Origin: Actinomycetospora soli
GTDB taxonomy: Bacteria > Actinomycetota > Actinomycetes > Mycobacteriales > Pseudonocardiaceae
Reading direction: 5' to 3'
DNA: 64,000 nucleotides
Assembly (NCBI RefSeq): GCF_021026295.1
Contig: NZ_JAJNDA010000012.1
Coordinates: 152,040 to 216,039, forward strand
Within the stretch, counting starts at the first letter, position 1. Each line of letters starts with the position of its first letter. Positions 52,450 through 60,801 of the stretch are shown in pieces. A program made the translations under genes and the position numbers. The notes below the pieces were generated by a model that was given only the letters and a program-made list of their open reading frames with translations, was not told where the DNA came from and ran no database searches.

Positions 52450-53490
52450 GTGAAGATCGGGATGAGCCTCGCCTACAGCGGCGAGGGGTTCCGCGAGACC
52501 GTCGACCAGCTCGTCGAGCTGGAGAAGGCGGGCCTCGACGCGGTCGCGGTCCGCGAGGCGTACACCTTCGACGCCATCAGCCAGATCGGCTACATCGCGG
52601 CCCGCACCGAGAACCTCGAGCTCGCCAGCGGGATCATCCAGATCTACACCCGCACGCCGTCGCTCACCGCGATGACGGCGGCCGGGCTGGACTACGTGTC
52701 GAACGGGCGGTTCACGCTCGGGATCGGCGCCAGCGGCCCGCAGGTCATCGAGGGCTTCCACGGCATCAAGTACGACGCCCCGCTGGGCCGGACCCGCGAG
52801 ATCGTCGACATCTGTCGGCAGGTCTGGCGCCGGGAGAAGGTCCAGTACTCGGGGAAGTACTACGAGGTGCCGCTGGCCCCGGAGAAGGGCACCGGCCTGG
52901 GCAAGCCGCTCAAGCTGATCAACCACCCGGTGCGCGCGGACATCCCGATCCTGCTCGCCGCGCTCGGACCGAAGAACGTGCAGCTCGCCGCGGAGCTCGT
53001 GCAGGTGTGGGAGCCGCTGTTCTTCCACCCCGGCAAGGCGCACGAGGTGTGGGGCGAGTCCCTCGCGGCCGGGAAGGCGAAGCGGGCGCCCGAGCTCGGG
53101 GAGCTGGGCATCTCGACCGCGGTCGGCCTGGCGATCGGGTCGGGCGCGGGCGCGATGCTCGACCGGGTGAAGCCGACCGTCGCGCTGTACGTCGGCGGCA
53201 TGGGCGCGAAGGACAAGAACTTCTACAACCAGCTCATGCAGCGCTACGGCTACCTCGACGAGGCGGAGGAGATCCAGAACCTCTACCTCGCCGGCAAGAA
53301 GGACGAGGCGGCCGCGGCGGTGCCCGACGAGCTGGTGCACGCGATCTCGCTGGTGGGCACCGAGGACGAGGTCGCCACGCAGCTCAAGCAGTTCGCCGAG
53401 GCCGGGGTCACGCAGCTCAACATCATGCCGCTCGACCCCTCGCACGAGGCCGTGAAGTCGCAGCTGGAGACGCTCAAGTCGCTGGTGTAG
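52450..53490 (+). CDS. LLM-class (F420-type) oxidoreductase
   Basis: A 346-residue luciferase-like monooxygenase family protein (TIM-barrel), beginning MKIGMSLAYSGEGFRETVDQ, with LASGIIQIYTRTPSLTAMTA and GRFTLGIGASGPQVIEG, as in F420-dependent dehydrogenases and reductases. The cofactor is inferred from the family; F420 is common in this phylum. GTG start after GGGAAGGAC. It follows the acyl-CoA dehydrogenase and ends at a long hairpin. The substrate is unknown. Confidence 0.87.
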   Translation: MKIGMSLAYSGEGFRETVDQLVELEKAGLDAVAVREAYTFDAISQIGYIAARTENLELASGIIQIYTRTPSLTAMTAAGLDYVSNGRFTLGIGASGPQVIEGFHGIKYDAPLGRTREIVDICRQVWRREKVQYSGKYYEVPLAPEKGTGLGKPLKLINHPVRADIPILLAALGPKNVQLAAELVQVWEPLFFHPGKAHEVWGESLAAGKAKRAPELGELGISTAVGLAIGSGAGAMLDRVKPTVALYVGGMGAKDKNFYNQLMQRYGYLDEAEEIQNLYLAGKKDEAAAAVPDELVHAISLVGTEDEVATQLKQFAEAGVTQLNIMPLDPSHEAVKSQLETLKSLV

Positions 53491-53503
53491 CGGCCTCACC
53501 TCC

Positions 53504-53560
53504 GTGGCAGGAAAGCGTCGTTGCTGTCATCCGATGACAGCAACGACGCTTTCCTGTCAC
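53504..53560. repeat. Long perfect intergenic hairpin repeat
   Basis: A 24-bp perfect inverted repeat (53508-53531 against 53533-53556) is extended to 28 bp by one G-T and three more pairs. Its left arm begins CAGGAAAGCGTCGTTG. A 22-base copy of that arm lies at 63970-63991. It sits between convergent genes and overlaps the stop codon of the next gene, so it may act as a bidirectional terminator of a dispersed repeat family. Confidence 0.85.
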
Positions 53561-54144
53561 CGGGAAGGCCCTGAGGCCGACCAGCGCGGGTCCCGGCCGG
53601 ACACGGCGACCAGCCGGTCCAGCGCGGGGGCGTCGTCGGGGACCAGGACGCGCGGCGCGAACGGTTTCCCCTCGCCCTGGTAGTCGTCGGTGAGCATCAT
53701 CGGCGCGAAGGCGAGCGAGGCCTCGAGCCCCTGCTCGTCGGGGGACCACGGCCGGCCGAGCGCCACCGCCAGGTCCCACCCGTGCACCTGGTACTCCCAG
53801 AGGATCATCGACAGCGCCATGTCGCCGGGCATGGCCGCCTCGCCCAGGGACAGCGGGCGGTCCGCCGCACCGCCCGCGAGCGCCTCGTCGAGGGTCGCCG
53901 CCGCCGCGCGGATCGCCTCGGCGCGGTCGCCGTCGACGCTCGTCGGGCCTGCGGGGGCCTGCCCGTCCGGATCGGCGTAGCCGGCCGCGAAGGTCGTCGA
54001 CCACCCGACGACGTGGTCGGTCAGCGCCGTGACGTCGAAGTCGGTGCACGGGGTCGGGGCGTGCCACCGGTCGCCGTCGATGCCGTCGACGAGGGCGGCC
54101 AGGTCGGTGAGCACGGCGTGCAGCTGCTTCCGGGTGTCGGTCAT
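53557..54144 (-). CDS. TIGR03086-type putative metal-binding protein (DinB-like)
   Basis: The 195-residue product reads MTDTRKQLHAVLTDLAALVD, then DRWHAPTPCTDFDVTALTDHVVG, and WEYQVHGWDLAVALGRPW. This pattern is the mycothiol-dependent maleylpyruvate-isomerase N-terminal/DinB-like fold, with His residues that could hold a metal. The function is unknown in this family. The ATG at 54144 lies 7 bases after CAGGCT on the minus strand. Its stop codon lies inside the hairpin repeat. Divergent from the AraC gene. Confidence 0.75.
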   Translation of the reverse strand: MTDTRKQLHAVLTDLAALVDGIDGDRWHAPTPCTDFDVTALTDHVVGWSTTFAAGYADPDGQAPAGPTSVDGDRAEAIRAAAATLDEALAGGAADRPLSLGEAAMPGDMALSMILWEYQVHGWDLAVALGRPWSPDEQGLEASLAFAPMMLTDDYQGEGKPFAPRVLVPDDAPALDRLVAVSGRDPRWSASGPSR

Positions 54145-54157
54145 GGGCACCAGCCTG
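54052..54157 (-). promoter_or_regulatory. Leaderless-type -10 before TIGR03086 gene (54152-54157)
   Basis: CAGGCT on the minus strand at 54152-54157 ends 7 bases before the ATG at 54144. It implies a leaderless mRNA. Confidence 0.25.
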
Positions 54158-54223
54158 GCCGGGGCACCCGCCGTCGGGATTGAACTTCCGCGACATCCCG
54201 GGCGGCGGACCGACGGGGCGGTG

Positions 54224-54235
54224 GACACTGGCGCG
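54224..54235 (+). promoter_or_regulatory. Leaderless-type -10 before AraC gene
   Basis: GACACT (54224-54229) ends 6 bases before the ATG at 54236. No Shine-Dalgarno sequence intervenes. Confidence 0.35.
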
Positions 54236-55105
54236 ATGACCGGCCCGGCCCCCGTGGACCGCGACAGCCGCGGCATCCTCGACCCCTGGCTGCTGCAGCA
54301 GCGGGTGTCGTTCACCCGCCACGCCGTGCCGCCCGGCCTGCACGGGATCGTCGACTTCGTGTGGGCCGTCCGCTGGGTGCTGCCGCCCGGCGGCAACCAC
54401 CGCCAGGAGGTCCTCCCGCACCCGTCGTTGAACGTCACGGTCGGCACCCCGGACGCCCGCACCGGCCGGACGGCCCCGGAGGCCGTGCTCAACGGCGTGT
54501 TCCTCGACCTGATCGACCGCGAGCTCGCCGGGACCGGGTGGACCGTCGCGGCGAAGTCCACGGTCGGCGGGTTCGGGGCGCTCGTCGACGACGTCTCGAC
54601 CCTGCGCGATCGCGTCGTCGAGGTGGACGTCGTCCCCGGACTCGAGGGGTCGACGCTGCTCGCGGGCATGGGAGCCGACTCCGACGACGCCACGGTCGCC
54701 GAGCCGGCGCGCGTCGCCGTGCTCGTCGAGGCCCTGGAGGGTGCACTCGCGCGGGCCGCCCCGGGCCGGATCGAGCAGGCCCGTGAGGTGGCCGCGGTCG
54801 CGCGCATCGCCGAGACCGACCGCGAGGTGCGCCGCCTCGAGGACCTGGCGACCCGCTCCGGGATCGGCGCCCGGAGCCTGCAGCGGTCGTTCGCCCGCTG
54901 CGCCGGGGTGTCGCCGACCTGGGTGCTGCGCCGCTACCGGTTGCTGGAGGCCGCGGAGGCGGTGCGGGACGGGGCCCGGGTCCGCTGGCCGGAGGTCGCC
55001 GCGGCCCTGGGCTACGCCGACCAGGCCCACCTCGTCCGGGACTTCCGGGCGGCGCTCGGCCGCACCCCCGAGGCCTACGCGCGAGCGGTGCGCCGGGTCC
55101 GCTGA
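54236..55105 (+). CDS. AraC-family transcriptional regulator
   Basis: A 289-residue regulator. The C-terminal AraC domain has two HTH units: LATRSGIGARSLQRSFARC and PEVAAALGYADQAHLVRDF, then LGRTPEAYAR. The N-terminal ~170 residues contain PPGGNHRQEVLPHPSLN, typical of the DUF6597/AraC-like sensing domain. The ATG at 54236 is probably leaderless. It diverges from the TIGR03086 gene and converges with the TetR gene (5 bases between stops). Confidence 0.87.
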   Translation: MTGPAPVDRDSRGILDPWLLQQRVSFTRHAVPPGLHGIVDFVWAVRWVLPPGGNHRQEVLPHPSLNVTVGTPDARTGRTAPEAVLNGVFLDLIDRELAGTGWTVAAKSTVGGFGALVDDVSTLRDRVVEVDVVPGLEGSTLLAGMGADSDDATVAEPARVAVLVEALEGALARAAPGRIEQAREVAAVARIAETDREVRRLEDLATRSGIGARSLQRSFARCAGVSPTWVLRRYRLLEAAEAVRDGARVRWPEVAAALGYADQAHLVRDFRAALGRTPEAYARAVRRVR

Positions 55106-55109
55106 GGGA

Positions 55110-55787
55110 TCAGAGCAGCAGGGCCCGGCAGAGCTGCTTCCACTGGGCGACGTGCGGGTCGGTGGCCGCCTCGCGGGGGTCGAAGCCGTAGGTCAACGCG
55201 ACGCCGCGCATGCTCGTGAGCAGCATCTCCCGCACCATCGGGTAGTGCTCGTGGTCGGCGTACGCCGCGAACACGGCGTCGAGGGTCTGTCGGATGGCGG
55301 CGCCGAGCCGGCGCTCGGCGGGCAGGAGCGCCGCGGCCAGCGCCGGGTCGGTCCGGGCCGCGGTCCACAGCTCCACCGAGGCCCAGAAGTAGGGCTGCTG
55401 GTAGGTGACCCACATCTCGTCGACGACGCGGTCGAGCCGCCCGACCGGGTCGACCGCGGGGTCGGGCAGGACCGCGGCGGCGAGCCCGTCGGCCGCGAAG
55501 CGGGTGGCCGCGAGGTGCTGCGCGGCGGCGACCAGCAGCGTCTCCTTGGACGGGAAGTGGTGCAGCAGCCGCCCGCGGGACACCCCGGCCCGGGCCTGGA
55601 TGGTCAGCGTGGTCGTGCCGGTGTAGCCCGACTCGACCAGGCACGCGACCGCGGCGTCGAGGATGCGCACCCGGCTGTCGGAGGTCCGCTGCTCGCGGGA
55701 GCGACGTGCGGTGGCGCCGAGACGGGGGCCGGTCTCGGCGGCCCCGGACGTCGACGGTGCGGCACTCGCCCCGTTCCCTGCAGCCAT
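55110..55787 (-). CDS. TetR-family regulator
   Basis: A 225-residue TetR protein. HTH signature LTIQARAGVSRGRLLHHFPSKETLL at about residues 65-90, after an unusually long 45-residue Ser/Ala-rich N terminus, and a ligand-binding domain (YQQPYFWASVELWTAARTDP). The ATG at 55787 has GGGGAGGACC. A 24-bp perfect palindrome lies 53 bases upstream, between it and the thiolase operon, so autorepression plus control of beta-oxidation genes is likely. Confidence 0.88.
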   Translation of the reverse strand: MAAGNGASAAPSTSGAAETGPRLGATARRSREQRTSDSRVRILDAAVACLVESGYTGTTTLTIQARAGVSRGRLLHHFPSKETLLVAAAQHLAATRFAADGLAAAVLPDPAVDPVGRLDRVVDEMWVTYQQPYFWASVELWTAARTDPALAAALLPAERRLGAAIRQTLDAVFAAYADHEHYPMVREMLLTSMRGVALTYGFDPREAATDPHVAQWKQLCRALLL

Positions 55788-55839
55788 GCGGTCCTCCCCT
55801 CGGCGACGCGGCAGCGACAGATCGTCGCCGACCGTACGC

Positions 55840-55863
55840 CTGACGGTCAACGTTGACCGTCAG
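55840..55863. promoter_or_regulatory. 24-bp perfect palindromic operator
   Basis: Centre CAACGTTG flanked by two TGACNGTCA half-elements (TGACGGTCA at 55841-55849 and TGACCGTCA at 55854-55862). It lies in the divergent TetR/thiolase gap. The size and symmetry are typical of a TetR dimer site. The same TGACTGTCA element recurs at 55970-55978 and 59559-59567. Confidence 0.75.
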
Positions 55864-55912
55864 TGCGGCGTGGCCGGGCCGGTCGACACGGAGGCCCCCT
55901 CCCCCGCAGCCC

Positions 55913-55924
55913 TACCGGTCGGTA
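55913..55924. promoter_or_regulatory. TACCGGTCGGTA motif upstream of thiolase
   Basis: TACCG and CGGTA flank GT; the 11-base TACCGGTCGGT matches that at 51202-51212. It is a possible second operator in the thiolase promoter region. Confidence 0.4.
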
Positions 55925-55942
55925 ACGTCACCGGGCACCCCG

Positions 55943-55978
55943 TTGACACCGGCCACAAACAGTCCATCATGACTGTCA
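55943..55978 (+). promoter_or_regulatory. Candidate thiolase promoter with TGACTGTCA site
   Basis: TTGACA (55943-55948) is a consensus -35. CATCAT (55965-55970), 16 bases on, is a weak -10. TGACTGTCA (55970-55978) overlaps the expected start point, where a repressor would block initiation. Confidence 0.45.
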
Positions 55979-56029
55979 GGAGCACGGAGCGACGCCCGGT
56001 GCTCGACGCCGTACGAAGGGACTCCACCC

Positions 56030-57238
56030 GTGACCGAGGCATTCATCTACGACGCCATCCGCACGCCGCGCGGACGGGGCAAGGCGACCGGGTCCCTGCA
56101 CTCGGTGAAGCCCGTCTCGCTCGTGGTCGGCCTGCTCGACGAGCTCAAGGCGCGCAACCCCGAGATGGACGTCGAGCAGATCGAGGACGTCGTCCTCGGC
56201 TGCGTCTCCCCGGTCGGCGACCAGGGCGGCGACATCGCCCGCACCGCCACCATCGCCGCCGGTTACCCCGACACCACGGGCGGCGTGCAGCTCAACCGCT
56301 TCTGCGCCTCCGGCCTCGAGGCCGTGAACCAGGTCGCGCAGCGCGTCGCCTCCGGCTGGGAGGACCTCCTCATCGGCGGCGGCGTCGAATCGATGTCGCG
56401 CGTGCCGATGGCCTCCGACGGCGGCCCGTGGGCCATGGACCCGGAGACCAACCTCAAGACCGGCTTCGCCCCGCAGGGCATCGGCGCCGACCTGATCGCC
56501 ACCCTCGAGGGCTTCTCCCGCGAGGACGTCGACGCGTACGCGCTGGAGTCGCAGACCCGCGCCGCGAAGTCCTGGGCCGACGGCGCCTTCGACCGGTCGA
56601 TCGTGCCCGTCAAGGACCGCAACGGCCTGACGATCCTCGACCACGACGAGCACATGCGTGAGACGACGATGGAGGGCCTCGCGGGCCTCAAGCCGTCGTT
56701 CGCCGGCATCGGCGAGATGGGCGGCTTCGACGCCGTCGCGCTGCAGAAGTACCACTGGGTCGAGCAGATCAACCATGTCCACCACGGCGGCAACTCGTCG
56801 GGCATCGTCGACGGTGCCGCCCTGGTGCTCGTCGGCTCCGAGGCCGCCGGCAAGAAGAACGGCCTGACCCCGCGGGCCCGCGTCGTCGCCACCGCCGTCT
56901 CCGGCGCCGACCCGACGATCATGCTCACCGGCCCGACGCCCGCCTGCCACAAGGTGCTCGCGAAGGCCGGGCTCACGGTCGACGACATCGACCTGCTCGA
57001 GATCAACGAGGCCTTCGCCGCCGTGCCGATGAAGCTCATGAAGGACCTCGGCTTCCCGCACGAGCGCACCAACGTCATGGGCGGCGCCATCGCGCTGGGC
57101 CACCCGCTCGGCGCCACCGGCGCGATGATCATGGGGACGATGGTCGACGAGCTCGAGCGCCGCGACCTGCGCCGCGCCCTCGTCACGCTGTGCATCGGCG
57201 GCGGCATGGGCGTCGCCACCATCATCGAGCGCGTCTGA
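56030..57238 (+). CDS. fadA: Acetyl-CoA acyltransferase (thiolase, FadA type)
   Basis: Thiolases cleave 3-oxoacyl-CoA, releasing acetyl- or propionyl-CoA. The 402-residue protein has nucleophile C92 ([11 protein letters not shown]), the base H358 ([15 protein letters not shown]) and C388 ([10 protein letters not shown]), so the triad is complete. It starts with GTG 56030 after GAAGGGA. FadB follows 40 bases downstream, an operon for the last steps of beta-oxidation. Confidence 0.95.
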   Translation: MTEAFIYDAIRTPRGRGKATGSLHSVKPVSLVVGLLDELKARNPEMDVEQIEDVVLGCVSPVGDQGGDIARTATIAAGYPDTTGGVQLNRFCASGLEAVNQVAQRVASGWEDLLIGGGVESMSRVPMASDGGPWAMDPETNLKTGFAPQGIGADLIATLEGFSREDVDAYALESQTRAAKSWADGAFDRSIVPVKDRNGLTILDHDEHMRETTMEGLAGLKPSFAGIGEMGGFDAVALQKYHWVEQINHVHHGGNSSGIVDGAALVLVGSEAAGKKNGLTPRARVVATAVSGADPTIMLTGPTPACHKVLAKAGLTVDDIDLLEINEAFAAVPMKLMKDLGFPHERTNVMGGAIALGHPLGATGAMIMGTMVDELERRDLRRALVTLCIGGGMGVATIIERV

Positions 57239-57278
57239 GCCCGCCCCACCACCTCGTAGCGAAGGAGCACGAAGAGCA

Positions 57279-59459
57279 GTGAGCGACAACATGTTCCGGT
57301 GGGAGCAGGACGGCGACGGCATCGTCACGCTGACGATGGACGACCCCGACTCGTCGGCGAACACCATGAACGCCCGGTTCGGCACCGACCTCGAGGCGAC
57401 CCTCGGCCGTCTCGAGGCCGAGAAGGACTCGATCACGGGCGTCGTGCTGACCAGCGCGAAGAAGACCTTCTTCGCCGGCGGCAACCTCGAGGACCTGCGC
57501 AGCTACGGTCCGTCGGAGGCCCAGAAGGCCTACGACCAGTCGCAGGCCATCAAGACCGCGCTGCGCCGCCTCGAGACCTTCGGCCGGCCGGTCGTCGCCG
57601 CCATCAACGGCGCGGCGCTCGGCGGCGGGCTGGAGATCGCGCTGGCCACCCACCACCGCATCGCCCTGGACGCCAAGGGCTCCAAGATCGGGCTCCCCGA
57701 GGTCACCCTGGGCCTGCTGCCCGGCGGCGGCGGCGTGGTCCGCACCGTGCGGCTGCTCGGGATCGCCGACGCCCTGCTGCAGGTCCTGCTGCAGGGCCAG
57801 CAGCGCAACCCGAGGGCGGCGCAGGAGGCGGGCCTCGTCGACGAGGTCGTCGACAGCCCCGAGGAGCTGATCACCAAGGCCAAGGAGTGGCTGAAGGCCA
57901 ACCCCGAGGCCGTGCAGCCCTGGGACGTCAAGGGCTACAAGATCCCCGGCGGCACGCCGTCGGTGCCGAAGTTCGCCGCCAACCTCCCCGCGTTCCCGGC
58001 CAACCTGCGCAAGCAGCTCAAGAACGCCCCGATGCCGGCGCCGTACAACATCATGTGCGCCGCGGTGGAGGGCTCGCAGGTCGACATCGACAACGCCGCC
58101 AAGATCGAGTCGCGCTACTTCGCCGACCTCGTCGTCGGGCAGGTCTCGACGAACATGATCAACGCGTTCTTCTTCGACCTGCAGTCGATCAACAAGGGCG
58201 GCTCCCGGCCCGACGGCTACGAGAAGTACACCGCGCAGAAGGTCGTCGTCCTCGGCGCCGGGATGATGGGCGCGGGCATCGCCTACTCGTGCGCCGTCGC
58301 GGGCATCGAGGTCGTCCTCAAGGACGTCTCGCTCGCCAACGCCGAGAAGGGCAAGGACTACTCGAAGAAGATCCTCGACAAGGCGGTCTCCCGGGGCAAG
58401 CAGACCCAGGAGAAGGCCGACGCGATCCTCGCCCGGATCACGCCGACCGAGAAGCCCGAGGACGCGCAGGGCGCCGACCTCGTGATCGAGGCCGTCTTCG
58501 AGAGCCCCGACCTCAAGAAGAAGGTCTTCGCCGAGATCTACCCGTACCTCGCCCCGGACGCGGTGCTCGGCTCGAACACCTCGACGCTGCCCATCACCGA
58601 CCTCGCCACCGGCGTGGAGCGGCCCGAGGACTTCGTCGGCCTGCACTTCTTCTCGCCGGTCGACAAGATGCCGCTGCTGGAGATCATCTCCGGCGAGAAG
58701 ACCTCCGACGCCACCCTGGCGAAGGCCGTCGACATCGCCCTGCAGATCCGCAAGACCCCGATCGTCGTCTCCGACTCGCGCGGGTTCTTCACCAGCCGCG
58801 TCATCGGCACGTTCATCAACGAGGCCGTCGCCATGCTCGGCGAGGGCGCGGCGCCGGCGGCCATCGAGCAGGCCGGGTCGCAGGCGGGCTACCCCGCGCC
58901 GCCGCTGCAGCTGATGGACGAGCTGACCCTCACGCTGCCGCAGCACATCCGCGAGGAGACCCGCAAGGGCGTCGAGGCCGCGGGCGGCACCTGGGTGGGC
59001 CACCCCTCGGACGCGATCGTCGACCGGATGGTCGAGCTCGGCCGCAAGGGCCGCTCCTCGGGCGCCGGCTTCTACGAGTACGACGAGGCCGGCAAGCGGA
59101 CCCGCCTGTGGACAGGACTCGCCGATGAATTTCATGGCGCGACGGACTCGGACGGCCTGCCGTTCGAGGACATGAAGGAGCGGATGCTCTTCGCCGAGGC
59201 CCTCGAGACCGTGAAGTGCTTCGACGAGGGCGTGCTGCACACCGTCGCCGACGCCAACATCGGCTCGATCATGGGCATCGGCTTCCCGGCGTGGACCGGT
59301 GGCGTGGCGCAGTACATCGACGGCTACCCGGGCGGCCTGCCCGGCTTCGTCGAGCGGGCACGCATCCTCGCCAAGGGCTATGGCGACCGGTTCCTCCCGC
59401 CGGCGTCGCTGGTCGAGAAGGCGGAGAAGGGCCAGAACTTCCGCGACTCGATCGGCTGA
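57279..59459 (+). CDS. fadB: FadB-type enoyl-CoA hydratase / 3-hydroxyacyl-CoA dehydrogenase
   Basis: A 726-residue two-function enzyme. The N-terminal crotonase domain (about 10-200) has [18 protein letters not shown] and [14 protein letters not shown] with the two catalytic glutamates. The dehydrogenase domain starts near 320 ([20 protein letters not shown]+ Rossmann). Its catalytic [15 protein letters not shown] contains the His-Glu pair, and two C-terminal helical domains follow. The GTG at 57279 has GAAGGAG. Co-transcribed with the thiolase. A hairpin follows. Confidence 0.95.
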   Translation: MSDNMFRWEQDGDGIVTLTMDDPDSSANTMNARFGTDLEATLGRLEAEKDSITGVVLTSAKKTFFAGGNLEDLRSYGPSEAQKAYDQSQAIKTALRRLETFGRPVVAAINGAALGGGLEIALATHHRIALDAKGSKIGLPEVTLGLLPGGGGVVRTVRLLGIADALLQVLLQGQQRNPRAAQEAGLVDEVVDSPEELITKAKEWLKANPEAVQPWDVKGYKIPGGTPSVPKFAANLPAFPANLRKQLKNAPMPAPYNIMCAAVEGSQVDIDNAAKIESRYFADLVVGQVSTNMINAFFFDLQSINKGGSRPDGYEKYTAQKVVVLGAGMMGAGIAYSCAVAGIEVVLKDVSLANAEKGKDYSKKILDKAVSRGKQTQEKADAILARITPTEKPEDAQGADLVIEAVFESPDLKKKVFAEIYPYLAPDAVLGSNTSTLPITDLATGVERPEDFVGLHFFSPVDKMPLLEIISGEKTSDATLAKAVDIALQIRKTPIVVSDSRGFFTSRVIGTFINEAVAMLGEGAAPAAIEQAGSQAGYPAPPLQLMDELTLTLPQHIREETRKGVEAAGGTWVGHPSDAIVDRMVELGRKGRSSGAGFYEYDEAGKRTRLWTGLADEFHGATDSDGLPFEDMKERMLFAEALETVKCFDEGVLHTVADANIGSIMGIGFPAWTGGVAQYIDGYPGGLPGFVERARILAKGYGDRFLPPASLVEKAEKGQNFRDSIG

Positions 59460-59480
59460 TCGGCCCAGCACCACCCTGAG

Positions 59481-59525
59481 CGAACGGCACTCTCGCGCAC
59501 ATAGATGCTGCGAGGGTGCCGTTCG
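59481..59525. terminator. Hairpin after fadB
   Basis: CGAACGGCACTCTCGC against GCGAGGGTGCCGTTCG gives a 16-bp stem with one G-T pair and a 13-base loop. It starts 22 bases past the stop. It resembles the GAACGGCAC-type intergenic hairpins I associate with Pseudonocardiales (unverified). Confidence 0.7.
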
Positions 59526-59550
59526 TTCGTTCCGGGGCGGAACACTTCCG

Positions 59551-59574
59551 GTCAGCGCTGACTGTCACTAGGGT
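59551..59574 (+). promoter_or_regulatory. Racemase promoter with operator
   Basis: GTCAGCGCTGAC (59551-59562) is a perfect 12-base palindrome and overlaps TGACTGTCA (59559-59567). TAGGGT (59569-59574) is a good -10, ending 7 bases before the ATG, so the mRNA is probably leaderless. The TGACTGTCA sits between -35 and -10, a blocking position for the TetR repressor. Confidence 0.55.
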
Positions 59575-59581
59575 GCACGCC

Positions 59582-60730
59582 ATGGGTGTCCTGGACGGCG
59601 TGAAGGTGATCGAGGTGGCCGGCATCGGCCCGGGCCCGTTCGCGGCGATGCTGCTCGCCGACCTCGGGGCCGACGTGCTCCGTGTCGACCGCACCAAGGC
59701 CGGCGGTCTGAAGCTCGGCGACCCCGCGAAGGACGTGCTCAACCGCAGCCGGCGCTCCGTCGCCCTCGACCTGAAGTCCCCCGAGGCCGTCGAGGTGCTG
59801 CTCGACCTCGTGGCGGAGGCCGACGTGCTGCTCGAGGGCTTCCGCCCCGGCGTGGCGGAGCGCCTCGGCATCGGGCCGGACGTCTGCCACGAGCGCAACC
59901 CGCGCCTGGTCTACGGCCGGATGACCGGCTGGGGTCAGGACGGTCCGCAGGCGCAGCGCGCCGGCCACGACCTGACCTACCTCGCGACGGCGGGCGTGGT
60001 CGGGCACGTCGAGGGCCCCGACGGCTCCCCGGGCATCCCGATGAACCTCGTCGGGGACTTCGGCGGCGGCGGCATGCTGCTCGCGGTCGGCGTGCTCGGG
60101 GCACTCGTCGAGCGGGGCACCAGCGGGCGGGGCCAGGTCGTCGACGCCGCGATCGTCGACGGCGGCGCCCTGCAGATGGCCATGATCTACGGGATGCGCG
60201 CGCAGGGCCTCTGGCCGGGCGGTCGCGGGCGGAACCTGCTCGACGGCGGCGCCCCGTTCTACGAGACCTACCGCTGCGCGGACGGGAAGTACGTCGCGGT
60301 CGGCGCGATCGAGCCGCAGTTCTACGCCGCGCTGATGTCCGGGCTGGGGCTCGACGGCGAGGACATCGCGACGAACCAGTGGGACATCTCCCGCTGGCCC
60401 GAGTTCACCGCGCGGCTCGCCGAGGTGTTCGCGGGTCGCAGCCGCGACGAGTGGGCCGCCGACCTCGAGCCGACCGAGGCCTGCGTCGCGGCGGTCCTGG
60501 AGATGGAGGAGGCCGCGGAGCACCCGCACATCGCGGCCCGCGGCACGATCACCGAGGCGTTCGGGGTGCGCCAGCCCGCCCCGGCCCCCCGCTTCGACCG
60601 CACCCCCAGCGCCGCGCCGACGCCCCCGCCGGTGCCCGGCCAGCACACGGTCGAGGCGCTCACCGGGTGGGGCCTCGACGCCGACCGCGTGGAGAAGCTG
60701 CTCGCGGCCGGGGTGGTCGCCCAGGCCTGA
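59582..60730 (+). CDS. Alpha-methylacyl-CoA racemase (CaiB/BaiF family)
   Basis: Racemases of this family invert the 2-methyl centre so that (S)-2-methylacyl-CoA can be beta-oxidised. The 382-residue protein has H129 (RAGHDLTYLA) and D159 (NLVGDFGGGGM), which align with the catalytic His126/Asp156 of M. tuberculosis Mcr. The N-terminal GVKVIEVAGIGPGPFAAML is typical. This points to methyl-branched or sterol side-chain substrates. A plain CoA-transferase is the alternative. Stands alone behind its own operator. Confidence 0.9.
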   Translation: MGVLDGVKVIEVAGIGPGPFAAMLLADLGADVLRVDRTKAGGLKLGDPAKDVLNRSRRSVALDLKSPEAVEVLLDLVAEADVLLEGFRPGVAERLGIGPDVCHERNPRLVYGRMTGWGQDGPQAQRAGHDLTYLATAGVVGHVEGPDGSPGIPMNLVGDFGGGGMLLAVGVLGALVERGTSGRGQVVDAAIVDGGALQMAMIYGMRAQGLWPGGRGRNLLDGGAPFYETYRCADGKYVAVGAIEPQFYAALMSGLGLDGEDIATNQWDISRWPEFTARLAEVFAGRSRDEWAADLEPTEACVAAVLEMEEAAEHPHIAARGTITEAFGVRQPAPAPRFDRTPSAAPTPPPVPGQHTVEALTGWGLDADRVEKLLAAGVVAQA

Positions 60731-60801
60731 TCCGTCTCGTCGGGCGTGATCCGTCAGGGGGATGGCACGATCACCGCGACGACGGCGACGGGGGGACGGA
60801 C

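Noticed and set aside
53474..55030. A minus-strand frame starting in the hairpin repeat region and covering the TIGR03086 gene
   Set aside because: It runs antisense to AraC and out of frame through the TIGR03086 gene. The MTATTLSC reading comes from the palindrome arm itself.
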